Shown here piece after piece: positions 1 through 11,515 of a DNA stretch of 64,000 nt (position 1 is the first letter of the stretch; every line of letters starts with the position of its first letter). The stretch comes from Desmodesmus armatus (lineage: Eukaryota; Chlorophyta; Chlorophyceae; Sphaeropleales; Scenedesmaceae): NCBI GenBank assembly GCA_007449985.2, contig VIIQ02000237.1, positions 62,001 through 126,000 on the forward strand. Reading direction: 5' to 3'. The position numbers were made by a program, and so were the translations under genes. Under the pieces are notes generated by a model that saw nothing but the letters and a program-made list of their open reading frames with translations, searched no databases and was not told the origin of the DNA.

Positions 1-1089
1 ATAAGCTGGGTTTTGCAGTGCCACAATTGAGGTGCATGTGTGATCCCGGCATGCCTGCGTCCCCATGACTGCTCAGAGTTCTGCTCAGAGTACTGCTGGC
101 GATGAAGGCAGTGCTGGCGAGGTGGGATGTTTTGCAATACTATTGCAGAGTGATACTGGTGCTGCACCAGTACTGCAGTAACAGTATCAGTGAAGTACAG
201 TGATTGTACACGTGCAGTACCAGTGGCATCACCATTGTGCAGTTTGTCTAGGCTTCCGTAAGCCAGTGCTTGGGGGGGGGGGGGGGGGGGCTGGTGGCTG
301 TGCTGGATGCTTCTGTGCAGCAGCAGATGTAACTACAGAGTAGTCGCATCATGATGATCACGACTTGTCGTGGAGAGAGTGTATGGGACGCGTCCAGCTT
401 GTATGCAGCCCTCTGTGTGTGATCCTGTACTGCTTTCAATGGCCATGCTTGTGTTGATGAGTGACTACTCTAAGCATGCACGGTATGCTGTGTGCTGGGC
501 TACGGCAGCATGGTATGCCGAATAGTGCTGTACATCATGCACGACATCACACAGTATTTGCGGCAGCATGGTAGTGGTTCCAATGGTGGGTCAGTGCTCC
601 CACTGCTGTAGCCTCTCGGGTCTGATCAGGCACATGATGTCTTGGGAATGTGGGTGCTGGTGCTGGTGCTGAGGGGTGTGTGGAGCTGTGGTATTCATTG
701 TCAATGTCAAAGTGTCAAATTCAATGTTACAGTGCCCTGACTCAGTACCCTCAGTGAGGGTGACAAGGGGGAGGCCAGGGGTGGTCAGGGCCCTGGGAGA
801 ATTGGTTGTTATGGCTGCTACAGCGTCAGCAATATGGAATAGGAGCAGTACAACAGTACAGCATGTGTTGACCCCCACAGATGCAAGCTGACATGCCACT
901 GCCCGATCAGTCCAGCCCTGTGGACACACACGAACATTTTCAGGCCTAACGCTGTATCAAATGAGCAAGATCTGCTTTCCTGACAGAAGTGACAATTCTG
1001 GCGTTTCTGTTGGAGGTATGCCTCTTCAGCTTCATCCACAAGAGTCTGATCAGAGGCTGCGCTTGTGCAAGTCATACAGTGTGTTGCAG
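1..1089. other. No gene recognised; possible intron or upstream region
   Basis: No exon could be supported here. It contains a homopolymer G run at about 272-290 and short GTACTGC-type repeats around 60-240. Earlier exons of the gene ending at 2157 may lie here or before the window, because its first recognised exon at 1090 is internal (preceded by a GCAG acceptor and entered in mid-codon). Confidence 0.5.
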
Positions 1090-2157
1090 GTTTCTCGCGC
1101 ATTGAGGTGGCTTTAGTCCTTAGGCAACTCGAGCAGCAGGCCAAGCAGTTCGAGCGACCCGACAGGTAGGAGGGCGCGTCCATCACAGGTGAACGTCCTT
1201 TCAACAACCTGTTCTTTAGTAGTAGTGCTTACTTTGCTCTGGTGCGCTTCAACTGCTGCAGTATGGCCGGCATGACCCTGGTGGTGGTTGATTGCTACTC
1301 GTCTTCATCCAGCGAGGACTTCAGCGGTTACAAGAAGATGCGGTTGGAATCGCCTGCCTTCAAGCTGCAGAAGAAGACTCCATTGAAGCAGGTGGGCGGC
1401 AAGACGACAGCAATACAGGAGACTCCATCAGCCATCAGCCAGTATACAGTAGCTGCAGACCTGTGCACCTCCACTGCCTTGGTATGCGAGGCTGGACCAG
1501 CATTCTTATGTATATGGTTTTGTGCCTTGCAGCCATCCAGCTGCCCGTCCCAATGCCCGGTAGCTGTTTGGGTCGGGGGGGCTGCAGTCCAACCGCCACA
1601 CCCCTTGAACACAGCATCTGGCACCATGGCGTGCATCCTGCGTACGTGCCTTTTAAACCAGCTGACATTGATTGATCTTAACTGTGAATCACTCAGAATT
1701 CACATGCATCGGATCCTGCATAGTGCGGGTGTTCGCTGCTCTGTGTCGACTGCTCTCAGCTCAGACTGGCTACCACGGCCACTTTCCACACTTTCCCTCC
1801 AACATGCGCCTCAACAGTGCTCCTGCTGCATCTAGCAGCGCTCAGCACTACACCAGATCTAATATTGTACCCAGTAACCCTCACCCCGTGCCTTCCCCAC
1901 CACCCTGCCCCCTGTGCTGCCGTTGCTGCGCAACACAGAGGCGCTCCTATTTCGACAGTGCTGACTACTTCCTGGAGGTCCAAGGCCTAAACCCTCAGAA
2001 GCCTGGCACAGCAGTTGGCGACACCAAGACCTCCTGCAGCACCGTCATCACAGCAGCGCCCAGCACACCCCTGCAGCAACAGCAGCAGCTGCTGCCCATG
2101 AAGCTCCAGCCCTGCAAGCACGTGTCACAGCCAAGCAGGCTGAGCGTCCGCACCTGA
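1090..2157 (+). CDS. Endosulfine-like protein, 3' part of gene (3 exons)
   Basis: Three exons with matching phases: 1090-1165, 1220-1391 and 1939-2157 (TGA). The first encodes a short Gln-rich helix (VLRQLEQQAKQFERPDR), the second a Ser-rich stretch ending KLQKKTPLKQ, and the third opens with RRSYFDSADYFLEVQG. A basic KLQKK segment followed by (K/R)xYFDSADY resembles the core of the endosulfine/ARPP19/Igo family, whose members, when phosphorylated on the serine of FDSxDY by Greatwall-type kinase, inhibit PP2A-B55. The C-terminus is a Gln-rich tail. The motif and the phase agreement are seen in the sequence; the family call rests on this short motif only. The N-terminus is missing, so start and length are unknown. 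Confidence 0.45.
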
Positions 2158-2189
2158 GCCGAGCAGAGCTGTGGCGAGCTGTGCAGGAG

Positions 2190-2690
2190 TATGTGCTGCT
2201 GCCTGCGCTGGTTATGACCATGCACGCCGCTGCTGCCTGCGCTCCTCAGCTCCTCAGTGCACGCGCGCCTCAGGTGTGCTGGCACGTGGCACAGGCATAC
2301 GACATGGATACGGCTGGATCAGCACAGGACGCTGCTGTACGTGTGCGTCTAGAATGGGAATGGATGCTCGCTTAAGGTGTGCTGGCTTGGTGCATGAGGA
2401 CTGCCGCGGGCATGAATGGACAGGCCAGCACAAGGCGCTGCCATGCGTGTGTGTCTACGGAAGGGCTTGGATGCGTGCTTCAGGTGTGCTGGCACGGTGT
2501 ATGGGCACAGCCAGCTGGCATGGATCAGGCTGGATCAGCGTAGGGCGCTGCCATGCATGTGCGTCTGAGATGCGCTTCAGGTGTGCTGACATGTGCATGG
2601 GCACAGCCAGCTGGCATGGATCGGGATTGATCAGCACATTGCGCTGGCAAGCATCGTTGTGTCTTGGGGGCAATTTGGATGCGTGCATGT
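2190..2690. repeat. Tandem array, ~100-bp unit, about 4 copies
   Basis: Diverged direct repeats begin with AGGTGTGCTGGC-type sequence at about 2271, 2374, 2481 and 2578 (spacing 103, 107 and 97). The third and fourth units share GGGCACAGCCAGCTGGCATGG. The array starts right after the stop codon of the preceding gene. The open frame across it is a by-product of the repeat. Confidence 0.75.
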
Positions 2691-5600
2691 GCTCCTCTTT
2701 CCAGCAGGATGCATGGGATGGAGAGCAGTGGTGTGGCTGTGGGTCAGCACACGCATGCCTGTGACTTTTGGCAGTTCATTTGGCGGGACTGTTTCATTTT
2801 GAGTGTATAGGTTTGGGTGTCTATGGTGCAGGGATGGGTGGGTGGTGCGCCTGCTGTGCTGGCACTGCTGCGCGTGTGCAGGGGTGGGAGGACCGGGGTC
2901 GCACACCGAGAGGCACGCACTGCTGGATGCAGCAACAAGAAGGGCTGGTGGTCTTGGTGGTCGTGTGTTGGTTGTTAGCACGCCAGCACCTGCACACTCA
3001 GCATGGATGCGCAACTCAGCGCGTGTGCACAGTGCTTTTGTGCAAAGGGGCGATTGCAGTCCTGTCCTGCGCAGGCAGTGAGGCAGTCATGTCTCACTGT
3101 TACGCCGCTGTTGAGCATGTTTTTGTTAATGCAAACCGAAGGCAACTTCTGCATGTTGGTGCATGGCGCTTCACTTACCTGCACGCTGCTATGAGAAAGG
3201 AAGGGTTGTTTGGTGTGCATGGAGACAGCTCCTGCGGGTGTGTGTGTAGATGCAGATGGTTGTTAGTACACAGGGTTTCTTCCCAGCACACCATGTGCTG
3301 TTCTTTTCGTGCTTGTCGGTTGGGAGCCTGTTGTACTTGAGTTGTGCGCACCGGATGCAGTAGGTGTTGGTGGGTGGGCCTTGTTTGCCCTTTTGTTATG
3401 CTGCTTGCAGAGAGCATCTGTCTGGCTGCAGAGCAGCACTTGTGGTGCCAGTGCTGGTTCTGCTGTTGCAGGGAGTGGCTCAGCTTGCCAGGCAAGCTGA
3501 GCATGGGACCCAGACGGTCAAGGAATTTGTGTTCAAGGCTTGCTGCACAAGCAAGCCGGTGTGTCGACTGATGGGGAGTGCCTACCTTGACACTCCCTTT
3601 CCAGCAGGTGCATGAGGGGATCCATGCAGGCACACCATCTGTGCTGGGGTCCACTGAGCGTTCTTTGCTTGCCTTTAGTGCAGCAGCAACAGCAGGCGTC
3701 TTGCCTGTGCTGCTTGTCTTTCATCGCTGAGTGAAGGTGTGCTGCTCGGCTTGGAGCAGCACACCATCGCAGTCCTGCGCTTGCACCGCAGAGATTGTAG
3801 CAGCTGGGAGTGATGTATTCCCTCTTGGGGTTGAGTTGTGCTCGCTGCTGAAACGCAGCACACAGTCCCTGTCGCTGCAACTGGCGGCCATTGTTGCCAC
3901 GCAGCGTGCCTGGTGCGGTTTTGACCCGCAGCAGCTAGTTTGGCCGTGCGAGAGACACTGAGGTCGTCGTTTGGCTGGGTGTGCTGAGGTGGGATGTGCT
4001 CACAAAAAAACGGCAGTCCCACCCAACTCACTCCAGCACATGTGCTGGCCACAGGCGGCAGCAGCAGCCAGACAGCCCTGTGGCCCCCTCAACAGCTTTT
4101 TTGTGCTGAGTGCATTGCTGCTGTGCAGCCCTTCTGCAGCTGATTGTTCCAGACAGCGACAGGCTCGCGTCCCTGCGCACGTGCACAGGCTGGCCCGATT
4201 TGTGGGGCCTCACTCCGGGATGTTCGGGCTTTGATTTGCTGGGTTCCCGGTCAACCTGCCCGGCTGTCAGCACGCCGTGGTAGCACGATGTTTTGGTGCG
4301 CCATGCGGCCAGCTTCCCAGCTGTGGTGGTTACACAGCTGTGGCTGCTGATTGGCTGCAGCTGCAGCCGTTCCTACTGCTGGTGCAACTGTGCTGAGCTG
4401 CAATGGACTGGTCAGCTTCTGCGTTGCTCTGTATGCTGGTGTATGTTGGATTTGTGGGGTGTCTGTCTCATGTACCGCACACACGTATGCCTATCTTAGG
4501 GCCCAGGTTGGGTTTCAGGGTTGATGGTATTCACCTGAAACCCGGGTAGTCCCCCTGCTTTTCACCACCTCACTGGGCTGCTGCTGGGGTCTGCTGGGCG
4601 TCTGTCCTGTGCAGCGCACCGACTGCTGCTGCAGTCTTTTTTGTGCTACTCGGGTTGCTACCGGGAGAGCTACCTAGACATATGCATGTTGCTCAAGTAC
4701 TGCTGCTGGAGGGGATGCTGTGAAAGTCCTAGAGCTATTCTGGGGGGGGGGTGTTACACGTGGATATTTTCACCGCTGGGCGGCACTGTGTGGCGGAGGC
4801 TGGGCCAGGGGACATGCTGGGATCAGGTTCATTGGGCGGGTGCTGGTGCCTCTTCTCGTGCTGACCCTGCTGAAAGCACGGTGTGTGAGTGTTTGGCGGC
4901 TAGTCGTCCTGCAGAAGATGGCATGTTGGCACAGTTTTGTATGGTATGTATGCTATGGACACCTGTTTTATGTCATAAGGGCGCGTCCGACGGCCTGGAG
5001 GGTACACTTCAGTGCCTCAGTGTTACGTATTGTTCTCTATAAGCAGCACGGGTCCTGCGTATGCTCCAGTGCAGGTTTCTGAGGGCACGTGGGGTGGTGA
5101 CATGCCAAGGGGTTCCTACTGCTCATGTTTTGGGGCAGCTGTGCTTGTGCTGCCTCACTCTTATTGTTACTGATACATGGTTCAGGGCGTGCCTGAATAG
5201 AGAAGGGCAATCAGGCTCTTGGGGTGATGTGCATTACTGAGGGTGGCACAAGTTGTTGGGGGCCAGCACAGGCTGCTGTTTTGCATGCGTGCAACTCGGC
5301 ACCCTGTGCAGGAGGGTTGGTTTTGTCGACTGACAGATGATGTGTGACAAGGCAAACCAGCACAGCCACTGCGCTGTTTTTGATGGAAGTCCTGGCAAAG
5401 CAGCTTGGTGTTGGGGGATCGCAACCCCCCAAACGTGGCACAGTACAGTGCAGCATATTGTGGGGTGGCAACGCCCCAAACTGTGTTGTGAAAAACACTG
5501 TGTTGTTTGGGTGGTTGTCCTTGTGGAGTCATGGTGTGACGTGGGGGTCACGGTGACTGTTGGTGTGACCTCACTCCGTGAAGCAGACAGGCAGGTTAGG

Positions 5601-7791
5601 GGCTGCTGCAAACCAAGTGGGAGCAGTGCGGTGTTTGTTTCGACTGGCGTTTTGTTGTTGCCCCACTCTGTGAAGCAGACAGACAGGTTAATGGCTGCTA
5701 TGTGCAACGGGGTCGGGAGCAGTGTGGTGTTGGCTTCGACTGACGTGGGGTTTGGTCAATGTGGGTCTTGTGGTTTGTGTGTTTACGTGCGTGTGAGTGT
5801 GGGTGTGTGGCAGGCACCGAAGTGTGCTGCAGCTGCTTTGCGAGTGACCCTGCAGTGATGCCGGGGACTGGTGTGGTTTGATTCAATCGACTGGAAGCAG
5901 CACGCAGTGGGGTCTGTGTGCCTTGCCTTGTCAAGGATGTCGAAATCGACATGCTAACAAGCACTTTTACGGGCGCAGCAGTGCCATGGCCGTCGTGGTT
6001 TCTGTCTGTGTTTGTGGCAAAGCTGAGACATGCGTTGTCGTGTCTTGTGGTGGGCGTTGACCTGCTGTTGTTGCCAGTTTTCAAGAGGGCCCTAGCTAGC
6101 ATTCGCTTTGAGAGTTCTCGCACTGCGCGATCCGTTTCACCGCGCCTGCCTCCTTACTGCACAACCGTGTGGAGGCTTTTCAGACATGGTGCTTGGCGGG
6201 CCTACACAACCCTGCTTGCGTGAGGCGTCGACAGTGGCTTGACTGTACGCCATAACAAACGGCCGCTGCCGTTCTGTTGTGGTTGTGGGGTGTGTCGGCT
6301 CTCCACTGAGATACCGCACTGCATCCCCAGCACCACAGCGCGGCGGCAGCCGCAGCAACCCAGGAATCCGTAGTACTAGTTTGGGGCTGCTCTCCTTGCC
6401 CCAGCTGCTGGTGTGTTGTTCATGACAAAGTCAACAAAAGTGTTAGGTGATGAGTTGCAATGTTGGGTACACTGAGAGGCTCAGCAGCATTCAACGCTGG
6501 CAGGGCGACAGGCTGGCAGGGCTGGCCGGCAGTCAGGAGAGCGGGTGTAGGCATGTGTTGTGAGAGGCCCCCCCTTTGAGGTCTGCGTTGTGTGGGGTGC
6601 AGCTGTAGTCTTCACTGTGTTGTGGGCGGACAGGTAGACATGTGGTTTGGATGCTTGGGCAGCACTGCAGGCTCCTGTGTTGTGTGTGATATATGGTCTG
6701 TCATGGTCTGCTGGCTGATCGGGCAACCTGCAGTCCACTGTCGCAGGGGCTGAGTATGTTTTTTCATGTGGTGGGGTGTGCTTCTGATTAGCTGTGCCCC
6801 GCAGGGGTGCATCGTGTGCGGACAGGAGGCTGTGTGTCTTCCTATGTGGAGGGGTGTGCTCCTGACTGGCTGTGCACCGCAAGGGCTGTGCAGTGCGGAC
6901 GGGTGGGACTGCATTGAGGTTTGGTTTTCTGTTGTTCATCAAGGCCCTTGACTGACTCTGGGATGCATTTGGATGCTTATTCAGTCTCAGGTCGCAGAGG
7001 GTTTGCTGCAGCTGGCGCGCTCGCGTGGATGGCTGACACTCACCCTTGAAGAAAAGAGGTCTGGTGAGCAAGGCTGACAATCACCCACCAAAGCATTCGG
7101 GGTGCAAGGGGCAGCACCCGTTGATGAGGACAGAGTGGCGAAGTAAGGCGTGTGTCATATGTGTCTGCTATGTGTCCGCACAGCAGCGCATGCTGGCAGC
7201 CTCATGTGGACCCTGCTGGGTTGCGGATGTGTCTATTACTGCACGACGGGCCTTGCTGTTGGATGCCGTATCAATTGCAAAGGTTCTTGTCAAAGAACTG
7301 TTGTGCTGTGTTTGTGTGTGTAGTTGGGTGTTTTCAGTACGGTCTGTATTTGCTGACAGGTGTAGCCGTGGCACGGCATATGCCAACCGTTTTGCAGCGA
7401 GGATGTGATGTGGTGTGGTGTGCGGTAGCAGGGGCTCATGGGTATGTATGAAGGAATCGCATTCTTCTGCAGCAAAAGCATCAGGACAGCAGTTGTGGCT
7501 GTACTGCACATCTTTGACAGGCAGGTAGCAGCTTCACACGATGTACGGCCACACCGCAGCGGTGCACACCTGCACTTGTTGTCATGAGTGTGGCCACGCA
7601 CCACACTCAGTGGCAGCAATGGGCTGCTGTGCGCAGACGCCGAGGGCTGTGTCGGCCCTATGGGGCCCTCAAAGGGCAGTAGGGTGCTAATTGCAAGGGT
7701 TTGTGGTTTAGGATTAGGCCTTATTCCCCACCCTTCGGGACCTCAGAGGGCAGCAGGGTGCTGATCGCAATGCAGCCTTGCAGGGTGCTGT
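2691..7791. other. Gene-poor region with small tandem duplications
   Basis: No ORF here has a convincing protein signature or linked splice sites. Seen directly: a two-unit repeat of about 92 bp at 5572-5745 (units contain CTCTGTGAAGCAGACAG-like sequence), a two-unit repeat of about 78 bp at 6765-6902 (units contain GGGGTGTGCT), and two related G+C-rich blocks near 7655-7690 and 7735-7770. It is probably intergenic or repeat-derived. Confidence 0.5.
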
Positions 7792-9420
7792 TGTAGTGAT
7801 CCTTTTGATGTAAGCGGTTACAATCGTTCATCTGCATTCAACACACCACACTGCACAACACCACACATCACATGTTACAGTGAGTACTGTAGTCACAGGA
7901 ACCGAGTATCCTTGCTGTATCGACCTCATCGACATCCACTGTAGACCGACACACTGACACATGCTTCATGCAGGCTGTCCAATTGATACACTTTCTTTCT
8001 CACTCTCATCACGACACTCTGCTACTGTATAGTGTCCCTTTCTTCACTCACTGACACCCTGATACAATACGGTGTCCATTCGCCACAACAGGCTGACCAC
8101 TGCATTCTCACTGCAGACTCACACATCTCTACACACGTCAGTCTCCAACTGCTGGACTAACGCTCAGCCTGCTCGACAACTGCGTGGCTACGCCTCCTAC
8201 CCCCCCAGAGCAGGAAGAGCGGAAGGACAGTACCCGCCTCAAATCCTCCTGACTGCACCACTGCAGAAAAAATTGAAGGAAGCAATATCCCAACACACAC
8301 AACCCCACCAGCCACACACACCTTGCACCCACCCTGCCAACACACCCGCACAAGCATCTGCAAGGCCACAGGGGCGCCTGTAACACAGTACACCACACAA
8401 AGTGAACAATGCAGACAAAAGACCAGCCAACTCTGCGGAAAGCACCAACCACGGAAGGGAAACAAAAGAAGGATCACCACAGAAGAGAGCACCCGTGTGC
8501 CCAAGAGGCAAAACAGAGCAGAACAGACCTCTACAACTGAAAGGGGAGCCAGCTCAACCCTCAGTCAAGTGGAGAACATGGGAATGATACATCCATGTGA
8601 ACAAGGCAGACAGACAGGCATCAGGGGAGCCACTCAACCCTGGAACAAGTAGACAAGAGGAGGGGGATGCAGCGCATGGTGCACTCCCGTTCCAGAGACA
8701 TCAGGGGAACCACGTTCAACCCTGGAACAAGCAGACAAGAGGAGGGGAATGTAGCGCATGGTGCACTCCCGATCCAGACACAAGCAAGTAAACACTGCAG
8801 GACAAGAAGATCACGCCAAACTGAAACAAGGCGTAGCCAGGGCACCAAGGTCCACACAGTATCAAGGGATCGGCACAGCCGACAAGGGACCCTGGCCTGA
8901 ACGTACGCACAGCACACAAACAAAGACGAAAAGTGAACATAATACGCACGAAGAGGTTCTACTGAACCTGCCGCTAACATAAGTAGGGCACCCACGTCCA
9001 GCCAGCACCTCCTACGGCACAAGCCATCACCATCAGCCTGTTGCAGGCGGAAAGAGGGCACGCAATGGGGCCAAGAAGGCGCACCGCGTGTCCACCAGAA
9101 GATCAAACCACAAGCAATGCCAAAAGCAGTAAGTTATCAAGCAACAGACAAAGCACGCCAACTTGCCAAGGAGAATGTAGGTGTGGGCGATTGTGACGGC
9201 ACCCAAGACCAACCAGAAAAGCGCACACACGCACCACAACAGAAAACTGAAAGCACACCAACAAGCTAGACCTACACCACCAATGAATGTGGCGGGTGCA
9301 CGGCCTAAATGGCTGGGCTGGCAACTGGCAGAGTAACTGCATCACACATGTCACACCTGTAATGCAAGCTGCTCTGACAGGTGTACACAAAAGCACGCAT
9401 GCACCAATAAGGACGCTACA
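7792..9420. mobile_element. TIR-type element 1 (non-autonomous, no transposase seen)
   Basis: The left end starts TGTAGTGATCCTTTTGATG. The right end, read on the minus strand, starts TGTAGCGTCCTTATTGGTG. These form an imperfect ~19-bp terminal inverted repeat. The first 35 bp recur exactly at 9424-9458 and the last ~160 bp recur at 11349-11511, that is, at the two ends of the neighbouring element. The interior (A/C-rich on the plus strand) differs from element 2 and has an 80-82-bp tandem repeat at 8619-8780. The 4 bp before the left end are CTGT, the same as the 4 bp after element 2, which suggests a target-site duplication around the pair. No transposase was recognised, so the superfamily is undetermined. 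Confidence 0.55.
8619..8780. repeat. Two-copy tandem repeat, ~81 bp
   Basis: Units 8619-8698 and 8699-8780 both start CATCAGGGG and share the block running from CAACCCTGGAACAAG to GCGCATGGTGCACTCCCG. It lies inside transposon-like element 1. Confidence 0.85.
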
Positions 9421-9423
9421 TAA

Positions 9424-11511
9424 TGTAGTGATCCTTTTGATGTAAGCGGTTACAATCGCCCACAACTCACAGTCACCAGGGCAGGGCAGTGCTGGCACTC
9501 AAAGCACTTACCAACCAAACCAGACAAGTGTGCCGCTAGAGCACACACCAGCTGCGCGCTGCTGCCAGAAAAAAAAAACGCACTACGGGGGACCGGGGCC
9601 TCCAACTGACCTAGACCAGGGCACCTGGTCTAAGCCACCAGCAGTGCGCTCAGGGAGCTGCACTGGCTGAGCTGCTGCTGCTGCTGCTGAGAAGGGAAGA
9701 CCGACTCGGCTGCGAACCTGCGGAGCTGCAGATGCGTAGCCACCAAACACAAATGCGCCAGAAAAACCACCTGATGCAAGGGCCAAACAAGAAACAGACG
9801 GGGAGGGGACAAGTGCGAAGTCCCCAGAACCACCCACAGGAGCAACCACCAACGGCAACCCACTGCTGCGTGTGTCGTCAAAGGCATCATCCTGCCCGCC
9901 ACCGTTGCCGCTGGGGGCAAGGCTGACCGGGCTGTTGCTGCCAGAAGGGAAAGCTGTGACAGGGCTGCGGTTGCCACTGCTGCTGGAGAAGGCAGCAGCA
10001 GAGACGGGGCTGCTGCAGCCGCTGCTGGCACTAGGGGCAGCAAGAGGCGGGTACCCAGTGGGTGTGCCAGCCTCCTGACTGTCAAACTGCTGCGGGGCAT
10101 CTAGCTGCTGTAGCTGGGCAGCCCACTGCCGCCACAGCTGCAGCTCAGCAGCCATGCTGTCATGCTGCTGCTGCACCTGCCGCAGCTCGGCTTGGCTGCT
10201 GCAAGCTTTGCCGTACCAGTGCTGCACCTCTGCAGTCAACTGGTCGTGCATGGAAGCTGCCTCATGCAACTGGTGTTGAGACAACTGCAGGTCCTGCTGT
10301 AGCTGACGGACCTGTTGCTGCAAGGGCTGGACAGACTGCTGGGTAGCCTCTAGCTGGTCCTGTAAGCGACACTGCTGCTGTTGAGACTGCTGTTGGGTCT
10401 GCTCCAGCTGCGACTGTACCTGGATGACCTGGGTTTGCAGCTGAATGACCTGGAACTGGAGCTGGATACACTGGTCCTGCTGCTCTTGAAGCTGCAAGCG
10501 CTCCCGCTGGTTGTACTGTAACTGCTGCTGTTGGGCCTGCTGCTCCGCGCATTGAAGCTGCTGCTGGGAACACTGTAGCTGCTGCTCCAGCTGTTCAGAC
10601 CGACTGTTGGAGTGCTCAAGCTGCTGCTGCAGCTTGGTGACCTCCTGCTGGAGTTGCTGCTCCTGTCCAAGTGACTGCTGCTGAAGCCGGTCCTGCAACA
10701 GCTTGGACAGCTCATACCACTGGTGGGCCGCTGCGGACAGCTGATCCTGCTGTGACTCTGCCTGCTGCAGTAGCTGCTCCAGCTGCCGGGCCCGCTGCTC
10801 AGAAAGCTCCAGCTGCCGCTGCAGCTGACTGGCCTGTTCCTGTGCTGCAGCACGCTCTGCCTCAGCATGCTGCAACTGCCGTGACTGGCTGCCTTGCGTG
10901 AGAAACTGCTCATCCACCTCCACGAAACGACCGAATCCGTAAGGCAGAATTCGGACCATGCTGCAGGAGGGTCTGGGAGTGACTAGCTGAAGGGGCTAGG
11001 AGTGAGAGACCGCTAGGGTGCTGCCTCTAGGACAGCATGCCCTCCGACTCCACCATAAAGACTGAAATGCTGCGACTAGAAAGGGAGAGGGATGCTGCCC
11101 ACAATCGCGACGCGAGAGGTGAGCACCACTAGCGATCTTCAGATGTAAAATCTCAAGAGACACAGAAGATAACTGGAACCCAGGAGAGACACTCAATTAA
11201 CTGAGTTTGAAACCTGAAACGACAACTGAGAGCTCGGGAGACCACGTCTATCGACCGAGACTGAACACAGACAACTGGCTGACAACTGGCTCTGGCTGCT
11301 CTAACGGGCCAAAAGCTGGCGAGCCCGGGGTTACGACGGCTACATGTCTGTAAGCTAGATCCATGCACCACCAATGAATGTGGCGGGTGCACGGCCTAAA
11401 TGGCTGGGCTGGCAACTGGCAGAGTAACTGCATCACACATGTCACACCTGTAATGCAAGCTGCTCTGACAGGTGTACACAAAAGCACGCATGCACCAATA
11501 AGGACGCTACA
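9424..11511. mobile_element. TIR-type element 2 carrying a coiled-coil ORF
   Basis: It has the same left 35 bp as element 1 (here 9424-9458) and the same right ~160 bp (11349-11511), separated from element 1 by only TAA (9421-9423). The interior is unrelated to that of element 1 and contains a single long minus-strand ORF at 9583-10959. Shared ends with unrelated interiors is the pattern expected of non-autonomous DNA transposons that have picked up host sequence. An LTR reading of the 160-bp direct repeats was considered but explains the 35-bp repeats less well. Confidence 0.55.
9583..10959 (-). CDS. Gln-rich coiled-coil protein inside element 2
   Basis: Intronless ORF of 458 codons, ATG at 10959-10957. 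The start MVRILPYGFGRFVEVDEQFL looks like a short folded cap. Residues ~25-300 are almost pure Gln/Leu/Glu heptads with LQQQ and QLEQ repeats, i.e. a long coiled coil. Residues ~300-458 are Ser/Pro/Gly-rich with SSPVS and NSPVS repeats. No zinc knuckle, protease, RT or transposase motif is visible. It may be a captured host gene, or a structural (Gag- or ORF1-like) protein of the element. Unlike neighbouring genes it has no introns, which fits a retrocopy or an element-borne gene. Function unknown. Confidence 0.6.
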   Translation of the reverse strand: MVRILPYGFGRFVEVDEQFLTQGSQSRQLQHAEAERAAAQEQASQLQRQLELSEQRARQLEQLLQQAESQQDQLSAAAHQWYELSKLLQDRLQQQSLGQEQQLQQEVTKLQQQLEHSNSRSEQLEQQLQCSQQQLQCAEQQAQQQQLQYNQRERLQLQEQQDQCIQLQFQVIQLQTQVIQVQSQLEQTQQQSQQQQCRLQDQLEATQQSVQPLQQQVRQLQQDLQLSQHQLHEAASMHDQLTAEVQHWYGKACSSQAELRQVQQQHDSMAAELQLWRQWAAQLQQLDAPQQFDSQEAGTPTGYPPLAAPSASSGCSSPVSAAAFSSSSGNRSPVTAFPSGSNSPVSLAPSGNGGGQDDAFDDTRSSGLPLVVAPVGGSGDFALVPSPSVSCLALASGGFSGAFVFGGYASAAPQVRSRVGLPFSAAAAAAQPVQLPERTAGGLDQVPWSRSVGGPGPP

Positions 11512-11515
11512 CTGT

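Noticed and set aside
8621..9239. Minus-strand Cys/Leu/Trp-rich ORFs in element 1
   Set aside because: They overlap the tandem repeat, overlap each other in different frames and lack any motif.
9262..11511. LTR retrotransposon with ~160-bp LTRs around the coiled-coil ORF
   Set aside because: The 35-bp left-end repeats at 7792 and 9424 and the inverted similarity of left and right ends are better explained by two TIR-type elements. No primer-binding site, RT or matching 5-bp duplication was found.
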